DNA of 64,000 nucleotides from Anaerolineae bacterium (GTDB taxonomy: Bacteria > Chloroflexota > Anaerolineae > Aggregatilineales > Aggregatilineaceae). The position numbers and the translations under genes are program-made. Location of the stretch: positions 103,848 to 167,847 of the forward strand of contig JAOSJP010000040.1 of assembly GCA_027494015.1 (NCBI GenBank). Direction: 5' to 3'. The notes under the pieces were generated by a model that did no database searches, was not told the DNA's origin, and worked only from the letters and a program-made list of their open reading frames with translations. How positions within the stretch are numbered: position 1 is the stretch's first letter; the number at the start of each line of letters is the position of its first letter. Below, piece by piece: positions 33,906-42,873 of this stretch.

Positions 33906-36631
33906 GGGAGTGAGCGGCGGCGCAGCCGTTCACGTGCAGAACCCGCCCGGTTGCCTGACTGCTTGCTATGACCTCACACCTGCGCGCCTGCGCGCTGCTC
34001 AGTCGCCGATCTCTGGCGCGACGGCCTGGGCGGCGCCGCCGGGGCCGGGCCTGGGGCACGCCGCCCGGCCACCACGTCCAGCGGCCAAACAGGGCAGCCA
34101 GCGCCGGGTCGAGCACTGTGCGCACCACGAACGTGTCAATCAGCACGCCCACCGCCACCGCGAAGCCGATCTCCAGCAGCCCGGCCACCTCCCCGGTCAG
34201 CAGGGCGGCGAACGTGCCGGAGAGAATGATCCCCGCCGAGGTGATGATCGCGCCGGTGGTGGCCACGGCGACGTGCACGCCCTCGCGCAGCCCGTGATAG
34301 CCGACTTCTTCCTTGATGCGCCCGAAGAGGAAGATGCTGTAGTCAATGCCCAGCGCCACCAGGAAGACGAAGGAGAAGAACGGCACGTACCAGGTCAGCC
34401 CGGCCACGCCGAGCAGCGTCTTGAAGACCAGGTTGGTCAGCCCCAGGGTGAAGGTGAACGACAGCACCACCGTGCCGATCAGGTAGAGCGGGGCGACGAC
34501 GCTGCGCAGCATGAGCAGCAGGACGATGAAGATGCCCAGCAGCACGAAGCCGATCGCGCGCAGCAGGTCGCGGTTCGTCGTGTCGCGGACGTCGGCGTTG
34601 ACCGCCGGGCCGCCGCTGAGCACGGCCTCGCCGCCGTCCTGGTAACCCTTGAGCACGTGGCGAATGTCGCCCACAGTGTCCAGCGCGGCATCGCTGCTCG
34701 GCGAGACGGAAAGGATGACCTCCAGCTTGAAGGCGGTGTTCTCCGCCGCCAGGTAGGTCGCCGCAAGCTGCCCGGCCAGCGCCGGGTCCAGCCCGTCGCC
34801 GGTCGCTGGCAGGCCCGCCAGCAGATCGATCAGCGCGGTGGGCATCAGGTACGGCTCGTCCACCGACTCGAAGCGGGCCGCCAGCCCTTCGACGGCGGCG
34901 GCCAGGTCGTCCTGCCGGGTGAAGAGTTGGAGCGGGCTGGCGAACAGGTCGCGGATCACGGCCAGGTTCGGGTCGTCCGCCACTTCCGGGAAGCGTTCGG
35001 CCAGCAGGGCTACGTAGCCCTGCATCCCGGCCAGCGCCGCGCCGATCTGCTCCGGGGCCAGCGCGCTCATCTGCCCGGCATCGCCGATCATGCCCAGCGC
35101 CAGGCGGAGCTGCGCGCTGACGTGCAGCACGTCGTGCAGCTCCGCGTATTCCTGGCCGAGCGGGTCGTCCAGGCCGCGCACGTCGAAGATGCCATCAAGC
35201 GCCGCGATCTCGTCGCTGAGGCGCACGATGTCGGCGGCGATGCGCTCAGGGTCGCGCCCGCTCACGACGACGGTCAGCGGCATGGTGTTGCCAGCGCCCA
35301 GGCTGTCTTGCAGCAGCAGGAAACCGGCGACAATCGGCTTGTCGTCCGGCAGGTCATCGAGCATGTCATAGGTCGGGCGCTGGCTCAGGCCGTAGATCGA
35401 GAGCGGCATCATGAGGGCGACGATGACCACGATGACTGCCAGCGGGCGCGTGCTGACCCACTTCGAGGTCACCGCGTACAGCCGCCCCTGGCCGCGATGC
35501 GTGGCCTGCCGGGGCCAGAATGCCCGGTCGCCAAGCGTCGCCAGCAGCGCCGGGACGAGGGTCAGCCCGGCCAGCAGCGACATGACGATGCCCAGGGCCA
35601 GCGTCGGGCCGGTCGTGTTGAAGATGCCCATCTCGGCAAAGGCCATGGCCATGAAGCCGACGAAGATCGTGCCGGCGCTGCTGGTGATCGTCTCGCCGAC
35701 GCGGTGCACGGTGTGGGCCGTGGCCGCCTCAACGCCGGGATGATCGGCCATCTCTTCGCGGAAGCGGCTGATCAGAAAGAGGCAGTAGTCCGTGCCCGCG
35801 CCGTACATCACGGTGATCAGCAGGACGTTGGCGTAGGTGGTGATCGTCAGGTGATTTGCGCCCAGCCAGGCGACGATCCCGCGCGTGATCAGGAAGGCGA
35901 GCGTCACCGCCGACAGCGGAACGAGCGGGCTGACCGGCGAACGGTAGACCGCCAGCAGGATGAAGATCACCAGCAACACCGTCACCCAGATGGCGCGGTC
36001 GGCGCTGGCGACCACTGACTCGCTGGTGCTTTGGATGAGCGGGCTGGCTCCAGTCTGATAGGCGCGCACTGCTGGCGGGCGATTCGCTTCCAGCCAGGAG
36101 TCAATCTCCTGCATGGCCGCGATAGCTAGCGGCTCGGTGGCGGTTTCGGTCATGTTGACGCGCACCAGAGCGACCTTGTTGATCAGATGCGGGTCGGCGC
36201 TCGCCTCTCCCGCCACCAACAGCGCGGCCAGCGCCGGGGACTGGGTGGGCGAGGTCACCGTGTCGAGGAACCTCTGGCGCTTCGCCGCTGGTCGCCCAGC
36301 CGGTGAAGGCGCGGATGAAGCGCCCGGCCTCGGTGTCAAGCTGCGCCTCGAACGAAGAAGCGTCTGGATTGAGCACCCCCTCGGCGGATTGACGGGCGTC
36401 GAAGACAATGACCGAGCTACCTGCGGCGTTGTCTTCGGGGAACAATTCCTCGTACAGGGCGTTGGCGCGCTTGAATGGGGCGTCGCCGGGCAGGAAGTCG
36501 GCCATGTCCGAGCTGACGACAGCGGCCATGTCGGGCGCGACCAGGGTGACAATCGCCGCCGCAGCCACCCAGGCGACGATGATCGGGATGCGGTAGCGGG
36601 TGGCAAAACGTCCTAGGTATTCGAAGATCAT
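33853..36631 (-). CDS. MMPL-family RND transporter, interrupted by one frameshift
   Basis: An inner-membrane transporter of about 850-920 residues with two MMPL halves. The N-terminal helix RIPIIVAWVAAAAIVTLV is read from ATG 36631. The frame is lost near 36270-36290, just after AFTGWATSGEAPE, and resumes one frame over at RFLDTVTSPTQSPAL. Both halves keep the conserved Asp-Tyr motif (GAGTDYCLFLISRF and LGIDYSIFLFGRIKEE). Such proteins export lipids or drugs by proton motive force. The C-terminus after GRWTWWPGG is an Arg-rich tail overlapping the ABC-F gene and may be misread. Coupled to the upstream TetR regulator (ATGA). Confidence 0.85.
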
Positions 36632-37257
36632 GCCGAAGCCTCCGGAGGGATGGAATCTGCCGCTTGCTGGGCAGTAATGCCGCGCTGTAGGGCGATGAGC
36701 ATGAACTCGGCCAGGTCAGTGGCCGTGTAACCGGTGTCGTTTTCCAGCCACCAGCCGAGCAACTGGATCATCATGCCGGTGACGATCTGCGCCACGAGGT
36801 GCGCAGGGATGGGGGACGTCAGGGTTCGCTGGGGAAATTCGCTGATGAGGGTGCGCTCAATCACCGCCGCCAGATATTGGCGGCCAAAGGCGTTGAGCTG
36901 GGTCGAGGCCGCGCCGCCGACCATGATCAGCATCAGCTCGCGGTTCTCCTGCGCCCAGCGAAAGGCGCGCTCGAAGCTGCCCTTGACCCAGGCCGGGTCG
37001 AAGGGATGGGCACGCGGCGCGCTCACGATCTCGGCCACCAGCGCGTCGAAGCCCTGCCCCACCAGCTCGCGCACACAGGCTTCTTTGTTGGCGAAATGCT
37101 TGTAGAACGTCGCCTTGCTCACGTCGGCGCGCTCGGTGATGGTGAGGATGTCCACCTGGCCATAGCCGTGCGCGCTGATCAGATCGCGCGCGGCGTCAAT
37201 CAGGCGTTGGTGCGTGGCGGCTTTGCGCCGCCCATGGCGCGTCAGGCGTTGGGGCAT
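36628..37257 (-). CDS. TetR-family transcriptional regulator
   Basis: A 209-residue one-component repressor. The N-terminal helix-turn-helix is typical: RLIDAARDLISAHGYGQVDI, then LTITERADVSKATFYKHFAN. The C-terminal ligand-binding domain is all-helical. Start at MPQRLTRHGRRKAATHQ is chosen with GAAGG 8 bases upstream; an ATG 27 bases earlier is possible. It overlaps the MMPL transporter start, so the pair is one operon and the regulator probably controls efflux by binding the inverted repeat at 37285-37326. Confidence 0.9.
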   Translation of the reverse strand: MPQRLTRHGRRKAATHQRLIDAARDLISAHGYGQVDILTITERADVSKATFYKHFANKEACVRELVGQGFDALVAEIVSAPRAHPFDPAWVKGSFERAFRWAQENRELMLIMVGGAASTQLNAFGRQYLAAVIERTLISEFPQRTLTSPIPAHLVAQIVTGMMIQLLGWWLENDTGYTATDLAEFMLIALQRGITAQQAADSIPPEASA

Positions 37258-37284
37258 GGCTGCACCTTCGGGCCATTCGCCCAA

Positions 37285-37351
37285 TAGTATACGAGTCGTT
37301 TAATGATATACGACCAGTCTACTATTATAGTGCGACCTGGAGTTCTGTCAA
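37285..37351 (-). promoter_or_regulatory. Promoter and candidate operator of the tetR-MMPL operon
   Basis: Read leftward, TTGACA (37351-37346), a 16-base spacer, then a perfect TATAAT (37329-37324). Immediately downstream an imperfect inverted repeat, ATAGTA-AC-G-CG type (37285-37299 with 37312-37326), also carries two direct TATACGA copies. This is a fitting site for autorepression by the TetR protein. Confidence 0.65.
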
Positions 37352-37388
37352 TAGGCGGGACGGTGCATCTCACGATGGGAACAAGAAT

Positions 37389-37486
37389 GTAGGGGCGGGT
37401 CTGGAAACCCGCCCCTACAAAGGACACTGCCCGGTTGCGCTCGACCCAGAGCAGACTTCCGAAGTTTGTCAAACTTCGGAAGTCTT
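37389..37486. repeat. Composite palindromic repeat (modules A and B), copy 1
   Basis: A 30-base palindrome GTAGGGGCGGGT...ACCCGCCCCTAC (37389-37418), then about 34 unrelated bases, then a 15-bp hairpin AGACTTCCGAAGTTT...AAACTTCGGAAGTCT (37453-37485). The same two palindromes in the same order recur at 42756-42852. The remaining bases to 37555 include a small CCTCACC...GGTGAGG repeat (37506-37546). Confidence 0.8.
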
Positions 37487-37555
37487 CGTGTCGGTGCATC
37501 TGCGCCTCACCCTCGAAATCCCCTCTCTACACACGATGGGTGAGGCTTCGCTCCC

Positions 37556-38722
37556 TCAGCGAGCGCGGATGACCTGCTCGTAGGCGTTGAGCGTCCCCTC
37601 TGCCGTCGCCCGCCAACTGAAGTCGCGCGCCCGCGCCAGCCCTCGGTTGCGCATCGTCGCGGCGTGCTCCGGCTGCGTCAGCAGCGAGAGGATGGCCCCA
37701 CCCATCGCCCGGCTGTCGCCCGGCGCGACCAGGAAGGCGGCGTCGCCGGTCACTTCGGGGATGGACGACGCCTCGCAGGCGACCACCGGCGTGCCGCTGG
37801 CCATCGCCTCCAGCGGCCCCAGCCCGAAGCCCTCCAGCAGGCTGGGGAAAACGAACACGCTGGCCAACCGGTAGAGCGCGGGCTTGTCCGCCTCGTCCAC
37901 CGGGCCGATCCAGCGCACGTAAGGGGTCAGGCCCAACTCATCAATGATGGCGGGCAGGTCGGGGAAGCGCGGCGTGCCCCAGGCGGCGGGCGCATGCCCG
38001 GCCAGCACCAGCGGCACGTCCGGCCCCACCCCCTGGGCCACGTAAGTGTAAGCGGCCAGAAGCTGGCGCACGTTCTTGTGCACGGCATACGCGCCCAGGT
38101 AGAGCACGAAGCCTTCCACGTCGTCCAGGCCGTAGCGGGCGCGCACGTCGCCGTCGCGCTCGGCCCCTGGCTCCGGGTGAAACACCTTGTCAGCGGCCAG
38201 CGGCGTGACCGTCACTCGCTCCGGCGGGATGCCGATGCGCGCCGCGATCTGGCGCTGGCCCTCGGCGGAGAGGGTCAGCAGGTGGTCTGCGCCGCGCGCC
38301 GCCGCGCGCACCAGGCTGGTGTAGAGACGATTGCCCAGCCCGGCGTTGTATTCGGGCACCAGCAGCGGGATCACATCCAGGACGGTGCAGACCAGCGGGG
38401 CGGGCGAGCGCAGCGGTGACCCCCAGTAGGGCACATGGGCGATGTCGGCCCGCAGGCGGGCGACGGCGCGCGGAAACAGGTATTGCTCGAACCACACTTT
38501 GCCAGGGTGACCGCCCAGGCGCAGAGGCATAGGCAGCACGTCCACCTGGGGCGGCAGGCCCTCCAGCGTGGTCACGCGCGCGGGGACAACCAGCGTCAGG
38601 CGGTGTTCGGGCGCGCGCTGGTGCAGCGCCGCCAGCAGGTGGCGCAGGTATTGGCCGCTGCCGGTGTGCGGCTGATCCCAGAACCAGCCGTTGAAGGCGA
38701 TGTGCATCGGACGCCCGTCCAT
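37556..38722 (-). CDS. Glycosyltransferase, GT4-type
   Basis: A 388-residue GT-B fold enzyme transferring a sugar from a nucleotide-sugar donor to an unknown acceptor. The N-terminal domain has IAFNGWFWDQPHTGSGQYL. The donor-binding domain has the GT4 signature FVFPSLLEGFGLGPLEAMAS with GTPVVACEASSIPEV (E-x7-E), and LYLGAYAVHKNVRQLLAAY. AGGG 7 bases before ATG 38722 supports that start; the second ATG at 38707 is an alternative. Neighbouring galE and lepB suggest envelope or surface polysaccharide work. Confidence 0.88.
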   Translation of the reverse strand: MDGRPMHIAFNGWFWDQPHTGSGQYLRHLLAALHQRAPEHRLTLVVPARVTTLEGLPPQVDVLPMPLRLGGHPGKVWFEQYLFPRAVARLRADIAHVPYWGSPLRSPAPLVCTVLDVIPLLVPEYNAGLGNRLYTSLVRAAARGADHLLTLSAEGQRQIAARIGIPPERVTVTPLAADKVFHPEPGAERDGDVRARYGLDDVEGFVLYLGAYAVHKNVRQLLAAYTYVAQGVGPDVPLVLAGHAPAAWGTPRFPDLPAIIDELGLTPYVRWIGPVDEADKPALYRLASVFVFPSLLEGFGLGPLEAMASGTPVVACEASSIPEVTGDAAFLVAPGDSRAMGGAILSLLTQPEHAATMRNRGLARARDFSWRATAEGTLNAYEQVIRAR

Positions 38723-38758
38723 TCGGAAACCCTATGGAGAAGCCCGCACCATGGTTTA

Positions 38759-38866
38759 CCTCACCCCTAAATCCCCTCTCCACACGCGGAGAGGGGACTT
38801 AACTGCCCAGGCGACTCCCCCTCTCCGTTCTGTACACGTTCACGGAGAGGGGGCCGGGGGGTGAGG
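38759..38866. repeat. Intergenic hairpin element with CCTCACCCC/GGGGTGAGG ends
   Basis: Starts CCTCACCCC and ends GGGGTGAGG, with internal GGAGAGGGG-type pairs. It is a diverged relative of the 91-base module D. The remaining 38867-39038 carries further C/G-rich fold-back sequence (CTCCCTCC...GGAGGGAG), and no gene is seen. Confidence 0.65.
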
Positions 38867-39038
38867 TTTCTGCTTGGTCTCTCACAAGCTGCTTGCGCAG
38901 CCTTGTGCCTGCCTGCTCCCCCCTCTCGGCCCTTCCCCTACGAGGGGGGAAGGGAGACCAGCGCGGCTTCTAGGCCCCTCCCTCCTTGTGGGCTGAGGAG
39001 GGAGGGGTTGGGGGTCAGAATCCTGATCAGAACCCCGG

Positions 39039-40044
39039 TCAGCGTTCGTCGCCGTAGCCGTTGGGCCGCGCCGTATGCCAGACCCAGGCCGAGGCGATGA
39101 TGTCGCGCAGGTCAGGGCAGCGCGGCTCCCAGCCCAGTTCGTCGTTGATCCGCTCCGACGAGGCGACCAGCATATCCGCGTCACCGGGGCGGCGGTCGGT
39201 CTCGATCACCGCGAAGTCCACTCCCGTCACTTCGCGGGCGATGTCGGCGACCTGGCGCACGGTGTAGCCGCGCCCGTTGCCCAGGTTGTAGATCATGCGG
39301 TCGCGCTGCGCGCCGAGCGCCTCCAGGGCCAGCACGTGCGCCGAGGCCAGGTCTTCGATGTGCACGTAGTCGCGGATGCACGTGCCGTCCGGCGTCCTAT
39401 AATCGGTCCCGAAGATGTAGAAGGCGTCGCGCTTGCCCAGCGGCACCTGCAGCGCCAGGGGGATGACGTGCGTCTCCGGGTCGTGGTCTTCGCCGCGCAC
39501 GGGCACCCCCGCGCCGTCGAGCATGGCTCCGCAGGCGTTGAAATAGCGCAGCGCGGCGTACTGCAACCCCGCCTGGCGATGGTACCAGTCCAACATGCGC
39601 TCGATCATCAGCTTGGTCTCGCCGTAGACGCTGGCCGGGCCGACGGGGTCTTCTTCGACCAGGGGCGCGCTCTTGCTGGCGTAAACGCCCGCGCTGGACG
39701 AGAACAGGAAGCGGCGCACGCCGTGCCGGAGCATGGCGTCGAGCAGCGTCTGCGTGTTGACCACGTTGTTGCGGAAGTACTTGCCGGGCTGCTGCATGGA
39801 CTCGCCCGCTTCGATGAACGCGGCGAAATGGGCCACCGCGTCGAAGCCGCCCATCTGCACAAGGGTGTCCAATGCGCCCGCGTCGCCCACGTCGCCCCGC
39901 ACAAAGGCGGCGCCGTCGGGGATGGCCGCGCGATGCCCCTTCACCAGGCTGTCGTAGACGGTCACGCGGTGGCCCGCCGCCAGGAAATAGGCCGCCGCCG
40001 CCGAGCCGACATACCCCGCTCCACCCTGTCACCAGAATATGCAT
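39039..40044 (-). CDS. galE: UDP-glucose 4-epimerase, frameshifted near its start
   Basis: An extended short-chain dehydrogenase that interconverts UDP-glucose and UDP-galactose. The catalytic Ser-Tyr-Lys set is present (FLFSSSAGVYA and SVYGETKLMIE), as are YFNACGA and RDYVHIEDLASAHV. The Rossmann start reads MHILVTGW and then loses frame. One extra base at about 40022-40027 would restore MHILVTGGAGYVGSAAAAYF, the expected GxxGxxG. The total of 1006 bases is exactly one more than 335 codons. GAGGGCAAGG precedes the ATG at 40044. Confidence 0.88.
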
Positions 40045-40220
40045 AACCTTGCCCTCGTCGTTGCGCGCCACACACCGCCATCCGCCGTGATACGGCGCAG
40101 ATTGTACCGTCAGCGTTCTTCCGCCGCTATGAACATTAGAGTTCGCTGAAAAGGGGTCAGCGAGCGGAGATTTGCTGTACAATTAGGAATGTTTGGCGGC
40201 ATCAGTCAGGACTCTCGCGT

Positions 40221-40817
40221 ATGGACGCATGGGACGGGCCAGACTTCTTTCCGCCGTCTGGCGGGGCGGCGGAAGACTCAGACAGATCCTCACCGCGCAA
40301 GAAATCGCCGCTGAGGGAACTCCTCCAGCTTGTGCTGATCGTCATGCTCGTGCGACTGAGCATGGACACGCTGCTGCCGCGCTACGTGGTGGACGGGGCC
40401 AGCATGGAGCCGACCTTCTCCACCAGCGAGCGCGTGATCGTGGATCGGGTCACCATGCTGCTCGGCGGGCCGTCGCGCGGCGACGTGATCGTGCTGGACT
40501 CGCCGCGCCAGGACGAGCTGCTGATCAAGCGCGTGATCGGGCTGCCGGGCGAGATGGTGATGGTGCAGGCGGGGCGCGTGAGCATCAACGGCACGCTGCT
40601 CGAAGAACCCTACGTGCGGGAGTTTTGCACCTATCCCTCGTGCGACGGCATCTGGGAGCTGGGGCCGGACGAGTACTTCGTGCTCGGCGACAACCGCAGC
40701 CACAGCCTGGATAGCCGCTCATTCGGGCCGGTGCAGCGCAGCGCGATTAAGGGGGTGGCCCGCGTGCGCTACTGGCCGCCGGACGAGCTGGACATCCTCA
40801 CCGCGCCGCAGTACTAG
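40221..40817 (+). CDS. lepB: Signal peptidase I
   Basis: A 198-residue membrane-anchored serine protease that removes Sec/Tat signal peptides. One N-terminal transmembrane segment (about 33-50, LLQLVLIVMLVRLSMDTLL) precedes the catalytic Ser61 in DGASMEPTF and the catalytic Lys103 in LIKRVIGLPGE. The GDNRSHSLDSR box is complete. The start is preceded by a weak site. It converges with the L,D-transpeptidase gene, with only 12 bases between the stops. Confidence 0.94.
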   Translation: MDAWDGPDFFPPSGGAAEDSDRSSPRKKSPLRELLQLVLIVMLVRLSMDTLLPRYVVDGASMEPTFSTSERVIVDRVTMLLGGPSRGDVIVLDSPRQDELLIKRVIGLPGEMVMVQAGRVSINGTLLEEPYVREFCTYPSCDGIWELGPDEYFVLGDNRSHSLDSRSFGPVQRSAIKGVARVRYWPPDELDILTAPQY

Positions 40818-40829
40818 CGCCGGATATTC

Positions 40830-42512
40830 TCACCCGCGCACCTCGACGATCACGCCGTCCTCCGCCCACTGGTAGAGGGCGGCGGCGTTTTCCAGGCTGA
40901 GCAGCACGCAGCCGTAGGTCACCGGGCGGCCCAGGTCGCCCGTCCACAGCAGATAGCCCCCGCCGCGCGTCGGGAAGCCGTGAAAGCCGTTCCACAGCTC
41001 CATGGCCGGCCCCGGATGGTAGAAGCCCATGAAGTGCGGCATGTACAGGTTCCACTGGTCGGCGTAGGCGTTGGGATCGTGGGTCTGCACCTGGAAGACG
41101 CCCAGCGCCGTCGGGCTGGTCGGCAGGCCGGTCGAGATCACCCAGTCGAAGACGACCTGCCCGTTCTCGTAGGCCCATAGGTGCTGCTCGCTCCGGCTGA
41201 CAACGATGCGCTTGTGCGTCACCGGCTCCAGCGGGGCCAGGATGTCCGGCGAGGGGATGGTCAGGCGCTGGCCGACCGAGAGCGCGTTGGTGTTGACTCC
41301 GGGGTTGGCCGCCTGGATGTAGGGGTAGGGGATGCCGATCTCCTCGGCGATGGCCGCCAGGGTCTGCCCGCCGCGCACCTCGTAAACTGTCTCCCCGTGC
41401 CGCACGCGCACGGTGGCGCGCGGCGTGCTCTGCGCCAGCGCGTCTTGCACCGCGCTGGCCGCTTCCTCGGCGTCCACATAGCGCTCGTCGGCGAAGCGCG
41501 CGCTGGCTTCGGCGAAGGCCCGCGCCGCGTCGGGATTGGCCGCCAGGCGCAGCCCGGTCGCGCTGCCCGCGTCCGGCTCGGCGGTCAGCCAGGCCGCCCA
41601 GACATCTGGCGGCGCGCTCCAGGTGTGCCACTCGTCGCGGATCGGATCGTAGCCGCGCAGCTCAAAGGGGCTGGACAGCAGAGCGTTGGCCTGGGCGAGC
41701 AGCGGTGAGGCGTCACTAATCGCCGGGCCGACCGCCACCATGATCAGGTCGAGCGCGCCGTCGGCCAGCTCGCCCGGCGCGTCCGCGCTCAAGTGGGCGA
41801 CCGTCGCCGCCACGTCCAGCGCCCGCCCGTCCGCCGCAGGGCTGGCGACCGCGCGCCCGGCCACCAGGCGCACGCCTGCGTTCACCGGCGGCAGGTCTAT
41901 CCCCGCCCGCGCGCCTTCCAGGTAGGCGGCCAGCGCCGTCAGGTCAACTTGCAGCACGGGGGCCACGTCCACGCCGCCCGCCAGCGCCTCGAACAACCCC
42001 GCCAGCCCGCCCTGCGAGCGGCCCCAGGCGCGCGCCGCTGCCGCCGTCGCATTGGCGTCCAGTGTGATGCCCAGCGCCGTCGGGTCAACGGCCCAGACGC
42101 GCTCGCCGTCGCGCAGGAACAGCCCGCCCGCATCCCAGGCCGTCGCCAACGCCTGCGCCGCTTCGCGCTCCGATAGGCCGCCCAGGTCTACGCCCGCCGC
42201 GCTGACGCCCGGCAGCACCTGCCCGGAGCCGATCAGCAGGCCCAGGCCCGCCACCAGCGCCAGCAGGCAGGCGCTCACCGCGATCAGGCTCAGCGCGACG
42301 CTCACCAGCAGCAGGCCGCGCGCACCCAACCGCTTTTGCCGTCTTCGCCGGCGCGGGGCCGGGTGTGGGACGGGGGGCGCTACGGGACGCGGCGCAGCCC
42401 CATTCGCCGGGGCGAACGGACGCGGCGCAGCGCCGTTGCGTGCGGGAACGACGGGGTTGGCCACAAGGTGGCGGGGCCGGGGACGGCGCGGGCGTTGAGC
42501 GAAAAGAGGCAT
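40830..42512 (-). CDS. Membrane-anchored L,D-transpeptidase with LysM domain
   Basis: A 560-residue cell-wall enzyme. A Pro/Arg-rich cytoplasmic stretch (1-65) is followed by one transmembrane helix (about 66-97), two peptidoglycan-binding-like (PG_binding_4/VanW-type) regions, and a LysM motif (GGQTLAAIAEEIGIPYPYI then LSVGQRLTIP). A C-terminal YkuD domain ends the protein. The catalytic segment runs from HGFPT to TYGCVLLSLENA; the catalytic Cys is present, but the usual S-H-G-C-x-R reads T-Y-G-C-V-L. It should form 3-3 peptidoglycan cross-links or anchor proteins. Confidence 0.88.
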   Translation of the reverse strand: MPLFAQRPRRPRPRHLVANPVVPARNGAAPRPFAPANGAAPRPVAPPVPHPAPRRRRRQKRLGARGLLLVSVALSLIAVSACLLALVAGLGLLIGSGQVLPGVSAAGVDLGGLSEREAAQALATAWDAGGLFLRDGERVWAVDPTALGITLDANATAAAARAWGRSQGGLAGLFEALAGGVDVAPVLQVDLTALAAYLEGARAGIDLPPVNAGVRLVAGRAVASPAADGRALDVAATVAHLSADAPGELADGALDLIMVAVGPAISDASPLLAQANALLSSPFELRGYDPIRDEWHTWSAPPDVWAAWLTAEPDAGSATGLRLAANPDAARAFAEASARFADERYVDAEEAASAVQDALAQSTPRATVRVRHGETVYEVRGGQTLAAIAEEIGIPYPYIQAANPGVNTNALSVGQRLTIPSPDILAPLEPVTHKRIVVSRSEQHLWAYENGQVVFDWVISTGLPTSPTALGVFQVQTHDPNAYADQWNLYMPHFMGFYHPGPAMELWNGFHGFPTRGGGYLLWTGDLGRPVTYGCVLLSLENAAALYQWAEDGVIVEVRG

Positions 42513-42657
42513 GGGCTGCAGCCTGGTCAGATACGGTCCAGTGATTCTATGCTACTATGGAGGAGAAGTCCCCGCCTGTAAAGGGGGCGCAGGCCAAGAG
42601 CCGCTGATCCGGCGGCTGCCAGCAGTCCGGCAGGCGCTTTTCTTGAGGAGCGGGCGA

Positions 42658-42723
42658 ATGAATTGGCGCGATTACATCACCACCGATCCAGCGATCTGTC
42701 ATGGCAAACCCAATGAGAGTTGA
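42658..42723 (+). pseudogene. Truncated DUF433 (VapB45-like antitoxin) relic
   Basis: GAGGAGCGGGCGA precedes ATG 42658, and the frame reads MNWRDYITTDPAICHGKP before NES and a stop. This is the conserved start of DUF433 antitoxin proteins, which normally continue with KGTRI and a winged-helix region for about 75 residues. The break comes just before the repeat element at 42756, which suggests that insertion or recombination at the repeat destroyed it. No toxin partner is visible. The rest of the 42513-42873 gap holds G/C hairpins (42601-42635) and that repeat. Confidence 0.6.
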
Positions 42724-42755
42724 CATTCAAGACGGGTGACCTACGCAAAGGTCTT

Positions 42756-42852
42756 GTAGGGGCGGGTTTACAAACCCGCCCCTACAACGGGACGCAGTGG
42801 TGCTGCGCCTTGCGCAAACAGACTTCGGAAGTTTTCAAAACTTCCGAAGTCT
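42756..42852. repeat. Composite palindromic repeat (modules A and B), copy 2
   Basis: GTAGGGGCGGGTTTA...CCCGCCCCTAC (42756-42785), 34 bases, then a 16-bp near-perfect hairpin AGACTTCGGAAGTTTT C AAAACTTCCGAAGTCT (42820-42852). Order and spacing match 37389-37486, while the middle bases differ. Confidence 0.8.
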
Positions 42853-42873
42853 TCTTGAAAGCCGCTATGCACC

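Noticed and set aside
33906..33960. Separate small gene between the ABC-F gene and the MMPL gene
   Set aside because: Only the Arg/Ala-rich tail of the MMPL frame is open here and there is no start with a ribosome binding site.
33778..36018. 746-codon open frame on the + strand opposite the MMPL transporter
   Set aside because: It is the antisense shadow of a clear transporter; composition is His/Gln/Arg-rich with no family motifs.
42541..42660. Possible cobalamin-type riboswitch before the DUF433 relic (several G/C hairpins around 42601-42635)
   Set aside because: I could not find the conserved B12-box or any other recognisable riboswitch core, and the downstream gene is a truncated relic.
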